NCBI GenBank assembly: GCA_046727175.1
Contig: JBKPCD010000225.1
Location: 1 to 16,351 of the forward strand
Direction: 5' to 3'
Source of the DNA: JBKPCD01 sp046727175
GTDB taxonomy: Bacteria; Acidobacteriota; Vicinamibacteria; Vicinamibacterales; 2-12-FULL-66-21
Length of the DNA: 16,351 nt
Part shown: positions 6,578 to 12,454 of the stretch, one piece after another
Numbering within the stretch: the first letter of the stretch is position 1
Layout of the letters: every line of letters starts with the position of its first letter
Position numbers and translations under genes: made by a program
Notes under the pieces: model-generated
Told to the model about the DNA's origin: nothing
Seen by the model: only the letters and a program-made list of their open reading frames with translations
Databases searched by the model: none

Positions 6578-6991
6578 ATGACGACGACGAAATCGACTGC
6601 CGCCGAGCGCGTTCGGGCCGCTGCCGAACCGGGGACACTCGTCCTCGTCTGCCTCGCCTCGTGGGCCGTTCCCGGCGCGGGTCATCTATGGCTGGGCCGC
6701 CGGCAAAAGGGGCTCGTGTTTCTCGTGGTGCTGACCACGATGTTCGTGATCGGCTTATTCCTGGACGGACGGATTTTTCCGTTCGACTGGTCCGAACCAC
6801 TGGTCGCGCTGGCAGCCATTGCGGACGTCGGTCTCGGCGTGCCCTGGGTCATCGCTCGCATGGCTTCGCAAGGCGCCGGCGTTGTCACGGCCGTCACGTA
6901 TGAGTACGGCAACTGCTTTCTGATCGTGTCCGGCCTGTTGAATTCCCTCGTGATCCTCGACGCCTTCGACATCGCGCAGGGGCGAAAGTGA
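6578..6991 (+). CDS. Small multi-pass membrane protein, TM2-like (possibly DUF6677)
   Basis: 137-aa membrane protein with about four hydrophobic segments, near 20-38, 45-63, 75-95 and 112-130. The first contains WAVPGAGHLWLGRRQKG (29-45), a proline-glycine turn followed by a basic patch. This resembles the GxGxxYLG..xxG pattern of TM2-type proteins and may correspond to DUF6677 of acidobacteria; I am not certain of the family number. The role is unknown. ATG at 6578, with no clear Shine-Dalgarno. The stop overlaps the GTG of the following 56-aa gene (GTGA at 6988-6991), and that gene overlaps a VanZ-like gene, so three small inner-membrane proteins are probably made from one message. Confidence 0.75.
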   Translation: MTTTKSTAAERVRAAAEPGTLVLVCLASWAVPGAGHLWLGRRQKGLVFLVVLTTMFVIGLFLDGRIFPFDWSEPLVALAAIADVGLGVPWVIARMASQGAGVVTAVTYEYGNCFLIVSGLLNSLVILDAFDIAQGRK

Positions 6992-7158
6992 GCCATTTCG
7001 GTCTGCTGCTCGTCTTCGCGTTTCTGGTGTCGACGGTCTTTGCCGTGCTGTTGCGCGACGATCCGAAAGCCCAGCTTCGTACCGGCGCGATGATGTTCGC
7101 GGGGTTTGCCGCGGCTGCGCTGGCGCTCGCCTGGCTGATGTATCCCCTTCCGCTTTGA
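6988..7158 (+). CDS. 56-aa predicted membrane miniprotein
   Basis: Unrecognised small protein, start GTG at 6988 and stop TGA at 7156-7158. It reads VSHFGLLLVFAFLVSTVFAV, then a short polar loop LLRDDPKAQLRTG, then a second hydrophobic helix ending in WLMYPLPL. The pattern is two transmembrane helices joined by a charged loop. The evidence that it is real is positional: the start overlaps the upstream stop by 4 bp (GTGA), its stop overlaps the TTG start of the VanZ-like gene by 4 bp (TTGA), and it exactly fills the gap between two membrane-protein genes. The function is unknown; it may be a partner subunit or assembly factor of its neighbours. Confidence 0.75.
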   Translation: MSHFGLLLVFAFLVSTVFAVLLRDDPKAQLRTGAMMFAGFAAAALALAWLMYPLPL

Positions 7159-7550
7159 GCACCTGGCTGCTCTGGGCGCCCGTCGTCCTGCAGATGGCGG
7201 TCATCTTCGGGGCTTCGTCCTTGCCGAATCTCGGCTCTCTTCCCGGGAACATCTCGGACAAAACGGGTCACATTATCGGCTACGCGCTGCTCTCGCTCCT
7301 GCTGATTCGCGCTCTGGCCAGGGGCCGTGCCGAAGGAATCACGTGGCGCACCGTCGCGATCACGATCGCGTTCTCGACGCTCTACGGCGCATCGGATGAA
7401 TTCCATCAGAAGTTCGTACCGGGGCGCAGCGCCGATGTCTTCGATGTCCTCGCGGATATCGCGGGCGCCGCCAGCGCTGCGGTCATCGCCGTCGCGTTCA
7501 GAGCCGTGCGCCGTTCTCAGCGTGGTGCGTACCGCGTCGAGCGTCGGTAG
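7155..7550 (+). CDS. VanZ-like family membrane protein
   Basis: 131-aa VanZ-like protein. Hydrophobic segments lie near 5-20, 38-54, 66-80 and 98-116. Family motifs are DKTGHIIGYALL (35-46) and DEFHQKFVPGRSADVFDVLAD (81-101), including the conserved DEFHQ, PGR and D97/D101. VanZ itself gives low-level teicoplanin resistance by an unknown mechanism; most homologues, including this one, have no assigned role, and nothing here indicates antibiotic resistance. The start is a TTG at 7155, overlapping the preceding stop (TTGA). Translation would begin just before the first helix. The downstream gap contains heptamer array D. Confidence 0.88.
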   Translation: MSTWLLWAPVVLQMAVIFGASSLPNLGSLPGNISDKTGHIIGYALLSLLLIRALARGRAEGITWRTVAITIAFSTLYGASDEFHQKFVPGRSADVFDVLADIAGAASAAVIAVAFRAVRRSQRGAYRVERR

Positions 7551-7562
7551 CGCGCGGTCGGA

Positions 7563-7568
7563 TATACT
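7563..7568 (+). promoter_or_regulatory. Possible -10 box upstream of the echA operon
   Basis: TATACT within GGATATACTGCGAAAG, 13 bp after the VanZ-like stop and about 110 bp before the hydratase start. Array D would be in the transcribed leader. The -35 region is GC-rich and does not match the consensus. Confidence 0.35.
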
Positions 7569-7589
7569 GCGAAAGAGCTTCGCAGGGCA

Positions 7590-7661
7590 GAATCTAGAAG
7601 TTAGAAGCTAGAGTGAAGCCGTGTCACATTCGCTCTAGCTTCTACATTCTGGCTTCTGACC
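7590..7661. repeat. Heptamer array D (GAAGCTA), inverted pair
   Basis: Direct block at 7590-7617: GAATCTA, GAAGTTA, GAAGCTA, GAGTGAA. Inverted block at 7627-7661: CATTCGC, TCTAGCT, TCTACAT, TCTGGCT, TCTGACC. TAGAAGCTAGA (7602-7612) is the perfect complement of TCTAGCTTCTA (7634-7644), leaving a loop of exactly 21 nt (7613-7633) that itself contains GTGA/TCAC. It ends 14 bp before the hydratase ATG. Confidence 0.85.
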
Positions 7662-7675
7662 CGCAGTGATCGATC

Positions 7676-8470
7676 ATGCCCAGCCTCGACACCCTGGAAA
7701 ACCTGCTGATCGAGCGTGACGGACCGATTGCCATCATCATCGTCAATCGTCCGAAGGTGCTGAACGCACTGAACTCGCAGACGATGGACGAACTGCGGCG
7801 GGCGATGCTGTCATTCAGGTATGACGATTCGGTTCGAGCCGTCGTGATTACCGGCGCAGGCGAAAAGGCGTTCATCGCGGGCGCCGACATCAACGAGCTC
7901 GCGGTGCAGAGTCCGACGAGCGGACGCGACCACGCGATGCGCGGGCAGCACGTGCTCGAGTTGATCGAGAACCTCGGCAAACCGGTGATTGCAGCCATCA
8001 ACGGCTACGCGCTCGGTGGCGGATGCGAGCTCGCGATGGCGTGCACAATCAGAATCGCCGCCGACACGGCGAAAATCGGGCAGCCCGAGATCAATCTCGG
8101 TCTCATTCCGGGGTATGCGGGCTCGCAACGGCTTCCGCGGCTGATTGGCGCGGGGCGCGCGCTGGAACTGTTGCTGACGGGCGAACAGATCACCGCGCCA
8201 GAGGCCCATCGCCTTGGGCTGGTCAATCGCGTCGTGCCGGCAGCGAATCTCCTGGCCGAAGCGCGAACGCTCGCGGCGGCGCTCGCAGCGAAAGCGCCCA
8301 TCGCCGTGCGATACATCATCGACTCTGTTCACAAGGGACTGCAGATGTCGTTCGGCGATGCTCAGGTCTTCGAAGCCACGCTGTTCGGGTTGGTGGCGAG
8401 CACCGAGGACATGCGCGAAGGCACGCGGGCCTTCCTCGAGAAGCGCAAGCCGGAGTTCAAAGGGAAATAG
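7676..8470 (+). CDS. Enoyl-CoA hydratase/isomerase (crotonase family)
   Basis: 264-aa crotonase-fold enzyme, probably hydrating trans-2-enoyl-CoA to 3-hydroxyacyl-CoA in beta-oxidation or a related acyl-CoA route. The CoA/oxyanion segment FIAGADINEL lies at 66-75 and the second oxyanion loop NGYALGGGCELAMAC at 109-123. Both catalytic glutamates of true hydratases are present, E118 in GGGCELA and E138 in GQPEINLGL. IPGYAGSQRLPRLIG (144-158) and the C-terminal FLEKRKPEF (253-261) are typical. Start ATG at 7676; the sequence before it shows no good Shine-Dalgarno. It leads a run with ribH (3-bp gap) and nusB (4-bp overlap), an unusual pairing of acyl-CoA metabolism with riboflavin biosynthesis and transcription. 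Substrate chain length is not predictable. Confidence 0.93.
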   Translation: MPSLDTLENLLIERDGPIAIIIVNRPKVLNALNSQTMDELRRAMLSFRYDDSVRAVVITGAGEKAFIAGADINELAVQSPTSGRDHAMRGQHVLELIENLGKPVIAAINGYALGGGCELAMACTIRIAADTAKIGQPEINLGLIPGYAGSQRLPRLIGAGRALELLLTGEQITAPEAHRLGLVNRVVPAANLLAEARTLAAALAAKAPIAVRYIIDSVHKGLQMSFGDAQVFEATLFGLVASTEDMREGTRAFLEKRKPEFKGK

Positions 8471-8473
8471 CCG

Positions 8474-8965
8474 GTGCGCCACGACGATCCTCAGACGGCT
8501 CCGCTCCAGAGCGCGGCGGGCTTGCGGTTCGCGATTGTCGTGTCCCAGTTCAATGCGGGGATCACCGGCAAGCTGTCCGTCGGCGCACGCACTGCGCTTG
8601 CTGAAGCAGGCGCATCGAGCGGTGACATCGAGGAGTTCAGCGTGCCGGGCGCTTTCGAGCTGCCGCAGGCTGCGCGCGCGGTGGCAGAGACCGGCCGCTT
8701 CGATGCGGTCCTCTGTCTCGGGTGCGTCATCCGCGGCGAGACCGCACACTTCGAGTACATCTCGGCGTCGGCTGCGCACGGCATCCAGGCGGCAGCAGGC
8801 GAGACGGGGGTACCGATGGCCTTCGGCGTGTTGACCACCGACACGTGGGAGCAAGCCAACGCGCGAGCGGGCGAGGGACGCGCGAACAAGGGATGGGAGG
8901 CGGCGGCGGCGGCGATTCAGATGGCGTCGCTCTTTCGGCAGCTGCGGGCCGGGGAGCGTCGATGA
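8474..8965 (+). CDS. ribH: 6,7-dimethyl-8-ribityllumazine synthase
   Basis: Lumazine synthase, the penultimate step of riboflavin biosynthesis, condensing 5-amino-6-ribitylaminouracil with 3,4-dihydroxy-2-butanone-4-phosphate; forms pentamers or icosahedral capsids. 163 aa. Motifs: VSQFN (23-27, substrate stacking F26), VPGAFELP (57-64), CVIRGETAHFEYIS (84-97) with catalytic H92, FGVLTTDTWEQA (117-128) and ANKGWEAA (137-144). Where many homologues read LTTENxEQA this one has TDTWEQA, a mild variant. GTG start at 8474, 3 bp after the hydratase stop, preceded by AAAGGGAAA near 8459-8467. The stop overlaps the nusB ATG (ATGA). The ribH-nusB order is common in bacteria. Confidence 0.95.
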   Translation: MRHDDPQTAPLQSAAGLRFAIVVSQFNAGITGKLSVGARTALAEAGASSGDIEEFSVPGAFELPQAARAVAETGRFDAVLCLGCVIRGETAHFEYISASAAHGIQAAAGETGVPMAFGVLTTDTWEQANARAGEGRANKGWEAAAAAIQMASLFRQLRAGERR

Positions 8966-9399
8966 ACCGCGCAGACGCCGCGTCCCGGCGGCGCGCGCGC
9001 GAAGCGGCGCTGCAGATGCTGTATCAGTGTGACGTCGGACGGGCGAGCGCCCACGAGGCAATCGTGAGCTACTGGCCCACGCACGATGCCGAGAAAGCCG
9101 TCGCGCGGCCCTCACGCGAATTCGCCAACGGCCTCGTCCGAGGGACGCTCGGTCGAGTGGATGAGATTGACAGGCTGCTGGCTTCCCACGCGCGCAACTG
9201 GCGGGTCGAACGCATGGCCGCGATCGATCGTCTGATCCTTCGTCTCGCCGTGTACGAGCTCCTCTCCGATCGCGACACGCCGGCGCGCGTAGTGATCAAC
9301 GAGGCGCTCGAGCTGGCGCGCACGTTCAGCGGCGACGAGGCCGTGGCGTTCGTCAACGGGGTGCTCGATGCCGTGCGCAAAGCGCTCGGCCGAGAATAG
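8962..9399 (+). CDS. nusB: Transcription antitermination factor NusB
   Basis: 145-aa all-helical RNA-binding protein that with NusE (S10) binds boxA RNA in the rRNA antitermination complex. The N-terminal RRRAREAALQMLYQ (9-22) is the family's arginine-rich RNA-binding helix. NWRVERMAAIDRLILRLAVY and VINEALELARTFSGDEAVAF, followed by VNGVLDAV, are the conserved C-terminal helices. The frame is open from further upstream, but the ATG at 8962 is chosen because it overlaps the ribH stop (ATGA), has GGGGAG at 8951-8956, and begins just before the first conserved helix. Array E starts 6 bp after its stop. Confidence 0.95.
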   Translation: MNRADAASRRRAREAALQMLYQCDVGRASAHEAIVSYWPTHDAEKAVARPSREFANGLVRGTLGRVDEIDRLLASHARNWRVERMAAIDRLILRLAVYELLSDRDTPARVVINEALELARTFSGDEAVAFVNGVLDAVRKALGRE

Positions 9400-9404
9400 A
9401 GAAA

Positions 9405-9489
9405 AGTATGAAGTAAGAAGTACGAAGTACGAAGAAAGCATTCATGCTTGGCGGTTCGTACTTCTTCCTTCCTACTTCATACTTCGTAC
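9405..9489. repeat. Heptamer array E (GAAGTAC), long inverted pair
   Basis: Direct block in exact 7-bp phase: AGTATGA, AGTAAGA, AGTACGA, AGTACGA, AGAAAGC (9405-9439). Inverted block in phase: TTCGTAC, TTCTTCC, TTCCTAC, TTCATAC, TTCGTAC (9455-9489). Bases 9406-9433 pair with 9455-9482 over 28 positions with 3 mismatches, leaving a 21-nt loop that holds its own small dyad (AAGCA/TGCTT). This is the strongest hairpin in the window. It fills nearly all of the 94-bp nusB-lolC gap, and the last unit ends 4 bp before the lolC ATG. Confidence 0.92.
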
Positions 9490-9493
9490 TTTC

Positions 9494-10723
9494 ATGGATC
9501 TGCCATTCGAGCTGTTCGTTGCAGTCCGCTATCTGCTCGCGCGGCGCAAGCAGGCCTTCATTTCTCTCATCTCGTTCATCTCGGTCCTTGGCGTCGCGGT
9601 CGGCGTGATGGCGTTGCTCATTGCGCTGGCATTGATGACCGGATTGCAGGGGGAGCTGCGCGATCGCCTCGTCGGATCAACCGCGCACGTGTATGTCTGG
9701 AAAGTTGGCGGCATCGACAACGCGGATGCGGATGTTCGTCGGTTGCGCGAGCTGCCGCACGTCATCGGTGCCGCACCCGTTGTCCTCGGTCAGGGCCTCG
9801 CGCAGAGCGGCGACGCGAACGCGCCGATCATGATCAAGGGTATCGAGCCAGCGCTCGAAGTGACAGTCACGGATCTCGGCCGCGCGATGCAGGCGGGGAG
9901 CCTCGATGCTCTCAAACCCAATCAGGAGGGTTTGCCGGGAATCGTTCTCGGGAAGGATCTCGCCGCCAAACTCAGCGTCTCCATTAACGATTCCGTAAGG
10001 ATTCTGACGCCGCAGGAAACGTTGACGCCGTTTGGTGTCTTTGGTGCGCGTCCGCACGCATTCAAAGTCGTCGGTATCTTCAGCCTCGGTCTGCTCGAGT
10101 TCGACTCGGGATATGGCTTCGTCCATCTCAGCGATGGAGAGCGCCTCGTCGGGAAGACGAGACCGGAGATGATTGAGCTCCGTACCGACGATCTGTTTGT
10201 GGCGCGGTCGGTCGCCGATGAAATCCCCGAACGTCTCGGCACCGACTATCTCGCCGAGGATTGGGCGCAGAGCAACAAACAGCTGTTTCAGGCGCTCTGG
10301 CTCGAGAAGATGGGCCTCTCGATCGCGATCGGGCTCATCGTGATGATTGCGGCGCTGAACATCGTCGCGTCACTCGTGCTTCTGGTGATGGAAAAGAGCC
10401 GCGACATCGCCATCCTCAAGACGATGGGGAGCTCGTCGGCGAGCATCCGCCGAATTTTCGTGCTGCAGGGGCTCATCATCGGACTGCTCGGCACGGCGGC
10501 GGGTGCCATTGGCGGGTTGTCGCTGATCTACGTGCTCGACCGATACAAACTGATTCACGTCCCCATGGACGTGTATCAAGTGTCGTACGTCCCGTTCAAG
10601 CTCGAAGTGCTCGACGGCCTCGTCGTGATCGCCTGCGCGGTTCTGATTTGCTTCGTCGCCACGATCTATCCGTCGCGACAAGCGTCGAAGCTCGATCCGG
10701 CACAAGCTCTGAGATATCAATGA
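9494..10723 (+). CDS. lolC: LolC/LolE-type lipoprotein-releasing ABC permease
   Basis: 409-aa inner-membrane permease that, with LolD, extracts outer-membrane lipoproteins from the inner membrane and hands them to LolA. The family layout is clear: one N-terminal helix (about 22-48, ISLISFISVLGVAVGVMALL), a large periplasmic MacB-like domain (about 50-265), then three C-terminal helices within about 268-400. EKSRDIAILKTMGSS precedes the third helix, as in FtsX-domain permeases, and TIYPSRQASKLDPAQALRY ends the protein. The frame is open upstream to 9368, but that extension would translate the repeat array, so the ATG at 9494 is preferred. No Shine-Dalgarno is visible. A single LolC/E-like permease next to LolD may form a homodimeric complex (LolF-like); that is inference. 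LolC and LolE cannot be told apart here. Confidence 0.9.
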   Translation: MDLPFELFVAVRYLLARRKQAFISLISFISVLGVAVGVMALLIALALMTGLQGELRDRLVGSTAHVYVWKVGGIDNADADVRRLRELPHVIGAAPVVLGQGLAQSGDANAPIMIKGIEPALEVTVTDLGRAMQAGSLDALKPNQEGLPGIVLGKDLAAKLSVSINDSVRILTPQETLTPFGVFGARPHAFKVVGIFSLGLLEFDSGYGFVHLSDGERLVGKTRPEMIELRTDDLFVARSVADEIPERLGTDYLAEDWAQSNKQLFQALWLEKMGLSIAIGLIVMIAALNIVASLVLLVMEKSRDIAILKTMGSSSASIRRIFVLQGLIIGLLGTAAGAIGGLSLIYVLDRYKLIHVPMDVYQVSYVPFKLEVLDGLVVIACAVLICFVATIYPSRQASKLDPAQALRYQ

Positions 10724-10896
10724 TTGCAGATTGCAGATTGCGGATTGACGGACTGCAGATTGTAGATTGAGAGTGGAGATTGATTCATCGGCGTGCGGAT
10801 TTCGCGAGCCGCCAATCGACGATCCGCAATCTCAATCCGCAGTCCGCAATCCACAATTCGTCAATCTGCAATCTGTGCTCCGCAATCCGCAATCGA
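10722..10896. repeat. Heptamer array F (GATTGCA), longest inverted pair
   Basis: The direct block at 10722-10784 starts inside the lolC stop codon: GATTGCA, GATTGCA, GATTGCG, GATTGAC, then GACTGCA, GATTGTA, GATTGAG and a last GATTGAT, with one 1-bp and one 6-bp phase shift. The inverted block at 10813-10896 has about 12 units such as CAATCGA, CAATCTC, CAGTCCG, CAATCCA, CAATCTG, CAATCCG, CAATCGA. The spacer is 10785-10812. The array ends 1 bp before the lolD ATG. Pairing between the arms is degenerate and many registers are possible. Confidence 0.88.
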
Positions 10897-10897
10897 C

Positions 10898-11662
10898 ATG
10901 GCTTTTATCGAAGTCGCGGGCCTCTCGAAGTCGTATCCGGCCGCCGAGGCGACGGCGCGACCCCGCGCGAAGGACCGATCGACGCTCGGCAGGGTGCTGC
11001 GCCGGCGAGAGCCGCGGCCACCAGGGGCGGAGCAGGGATCCGTCGTGTCGGTGCTGCGCGGGCTCGATCTGACTCTGGAGCGCGGGGACATGATCGCAAT
11101 CGTTGGCGCATCCGGCGTCGGGAAAAGCACGTTGCTCCACGTGCTTGGCGGGCTCGATTCAGTCGACAGCGGCAGCATTCGAATTGGCGACACCGACATT
11201 GGTCGCTTGAGCGACGGCGCTCTCGTCGCCTTCCGTAATCGGCACGTGGGTTTCGTGTTTCAATTCCATCACCTTCTCCCCGAGTTCACGGCCCTCGAGA
11301 ACGCCGAGATGCCGATGCGCATCGCGCGGAGGCCCCCGGCCGACCGCCGGGAGCACGCCACGCAGCTGCTTCAACGCGTCGGGCTCGGCGAGCGGCTCGA
11401 GCACCGGCCCGGGATGCTGTCGGGCGGAGAGCAGCAGCGGGTCGCCATCGCGCGCGCGCTCGTCATGAATCCGACCGTGCTGCTCGCCGATGAACCAACG
11501 GGCGATCTCGACGAGCACACCGCCGAAACGTTGCACGACCTCCTGCGCGAGATGCACCGCGAACACGGTCTGACTTCAATCATCGCCACGCATAATCCAC
11601 GTCTGGCGGCCGCCTGCGACCGGGTCCTGCGGCTGGAAGAGGGCCGGTTGCGGGAATCGTGA
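10898..11662 (+). CDS. lolD: Lipoprotein-releasing ABC transporter ATPase LolD
   Basis: 254-aa ABC ATPase that powers lipoprotein release with the adjacent LolC-type permease. Walker A GASGVGKST lies at 70-78, Q-loop Q122 in VFQFHHLLPEF, signature LSGGEQQR at 174-181, Walker B VLLADEP at 194-200, D-loop GDLDEHTAE and H-loop H232. FQFHHLLPEFTALENAEMPM is characteristic of the LolD/MacB branch. It is longer than usual because an extra basic, proline-rich segment of about 35 residues (about 15-49) sits between the first strand (SKSYP) and VLRGLDL. The frame is open back to 10793, but that stretch is translated repeat sequence, so the ATG at 10898 is preferred. No Shine-Dalgarno: array F abuts the start. 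Confidence 0.92.
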   Translation: MAFIEVAGLSKSYPAAEATARPRAKDRSTLGRVLRRREPRPPGAEQGSVVSVLRGLDLTLERGDMIAIVGASGVGKSTLLHVLGGLDSVDSGSIRIGDTDIGRLSDGALVAFRNRHVGFVFQFHHLLPEFTALENAEMPMRIARRPPADRREHATQLLQRVGLGERLEHRPGMLSGGEQQRVAIARALVMNPTVLLADEPTGDLDEHTAETLHDLLREMHREHGLTSIIATHNPRLAAACDRVLRLEEGRLRES

Positions 11663-11667
11663 CATCA

Positions 11668-11728
11668 GGCTTTCGGCTCATGGCTCTGGGCTTTGGGCGT
11701 CGAGCCGAGAGCCATAGCCCCTTAGCCG
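11668..11728. repeat. Heptamer array G (GGCTTTC), inverted pair between convergent genes
   Basis: Direct block: GGCTTTC, GGCTCAT, GGCTCTG, GGCTTTG, GGCGTCG (11668-11702), followed by inverted units CGAGCCG, AGAGCCA, TAGCCCC, TTAGCCG (11701-11728). ATGGCTCT (11680-11687) pairs perfectly with AGAGCCAT (11708-11715). The array occupies most of the 80-bp gap between the lolD stop and the convergent DUF2911 stop, where it could act as a bidirectional terminator. There is no long T-run. Confidence 0.78.
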
Positions 11729-11742
11729 ATTGGCGCGTCTGT

Positions 11743-12384
11743 CTATTTCGTCACGCTGAATGGCGCCGCGGCGACGACGGTGTGCCACATGATCGCGAGC
11801 TTCCCGCCTGCTTGCGTCATGTCGACGAAGTTCCACGTCAACTGGTCGACGGAGATGGGCAGTTTGCCGAGGGTCATCGGTGCTCGTGCCACATCCTTGT
11901 CCGGCGTGTACTCGTAGGAGCCCCACAGTTCCGTCTTGTTGTTCGGGTCGTACTTCTGCTGCGCCGCCCATGACGAGAGGATCAGCGTCCAGTTGTTCTC
12001 CTTGAGATCGATGAACACGCTGTACTCGCCGGCAGGAACCGTCTTACCGCCAATCTGCAGCGGCACTTCGGTCTTGAGCCGCGTCGAGACATTGGCACCG
12101 GCACGCCACACGGGAGCGCCGCCGTTGAGTGTCTTGCCGTAATCCGCACCGCTCCCGAAAATGTTCTTGCGTCCTTTGAGGATCGGCCGCCCGTACGTGA
12201 TTTCAATCCACTTCCCACCTTGATAGCGCTCGACCTCCTTGCCCTGCGCATCTTTCGATTTGGTCCACTCGCCGGCAACCTGTGTCGCCGATGATCCCGC
12301 CGGGCTGGCGGGTCGATTTTCCTGCGCGCCGACGAACACTGTCGTTGCGATCAACGCCGTGAGGATTGTGCATGCTCGTCTCAT
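11743..12384 (-). CDS. Secreted DUF2911 family protein
   Basis: 213-aa exported protein of unknown function. Residues 1-20 are a signal peptide (MRRA, hydrophobic core, cleavage near VGAQ). The DUF2911 hallmarks are visible: YGRPILKGRKNIFG (64-77), then the YGKTLNGGAPVWRAGANVST region (82-101), PAGEYSVF (117-124) and a beta-rich C-terminus. Start ATG at 12382-12384 on the minus strand, with AAAGGAG (12389-12395) 4 nt upstream. It is divergent from the RidA-family gene (70-bp gap) and convergent with lolD. Repeat elements built on the same GGCTT word flank both sides of the gene (arrays G and H). The family is frequent in Bacteroidota and Acidobacteriota; no activity is known to me. Confidence 0.88.
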   Translation of the reverse strand: MRRACTILTALIATTVFVGAQENRPASPAGSSATQVAGEWTKSKDAQGKEVERYQGGKWIEITYGRPILKGRKNIFGSGADYGKTLNGGAPVWRAGANVSTRLKTEVPLQIGGKTVPAGEYSVFIDLKENNWTLILSSWAAQQKYDPNNKTELWGSYEYTPDKDVARAPMTLGKLPISVDQLTWNFVDMTQAGGKLAIMWHTVVAAAPFSVTK

Positions 12385-12408
12385 GGTGCTCCTTTAATGT
12401 AGAGGGAT

Positions 12409-12428
12409 CGGCTTAAGGCTTTAAGCCG
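12409..12428. repeat. Short heptamer dyad H (GGCTTAA)
   Basis: CGGCTTAA, loop GGCT, TTAAGCCG: a perfect 8-bp inverted repeat with a 4-nt loop in the 70-bp divergent gap between the DUF2911 and RidA-family genes. It can be read as GGCTTAA, GGCTTTA, AGCCGGC in 7-bp phase. The core word matches array G at the other end of the DUF2911 gene. It could also be a conventional operator serving both divergent promoters. Confidence 0.6.
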
Positions 12429-12454
12429 GCTCTTGTCGATCCATACTCAACCCC

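Noticed and set aside
7811..9115. Minus-strand open frame of 434 codons spanning echA, ribH and nusB
   Set aside because: Antisense to three well-supported genes, Arg-rich and with no recognisable domain.
9368..9493. Upstream extension of LolC
   Set aside because: The extension overlaps nusB and translates the heptamer hairpin; family homology starts at the ATG at 9494.
10722..10896. CRISPR array
   Set aside because: Units are 7 bp with no unique spacers of about 30 bp and no cas genes nearby.
10793..10897. Upstream extension of LolD
   Set aside because: The extra 35 residues are translated repeat array (Ser/Ile/Gln-rich) with no family similarity.
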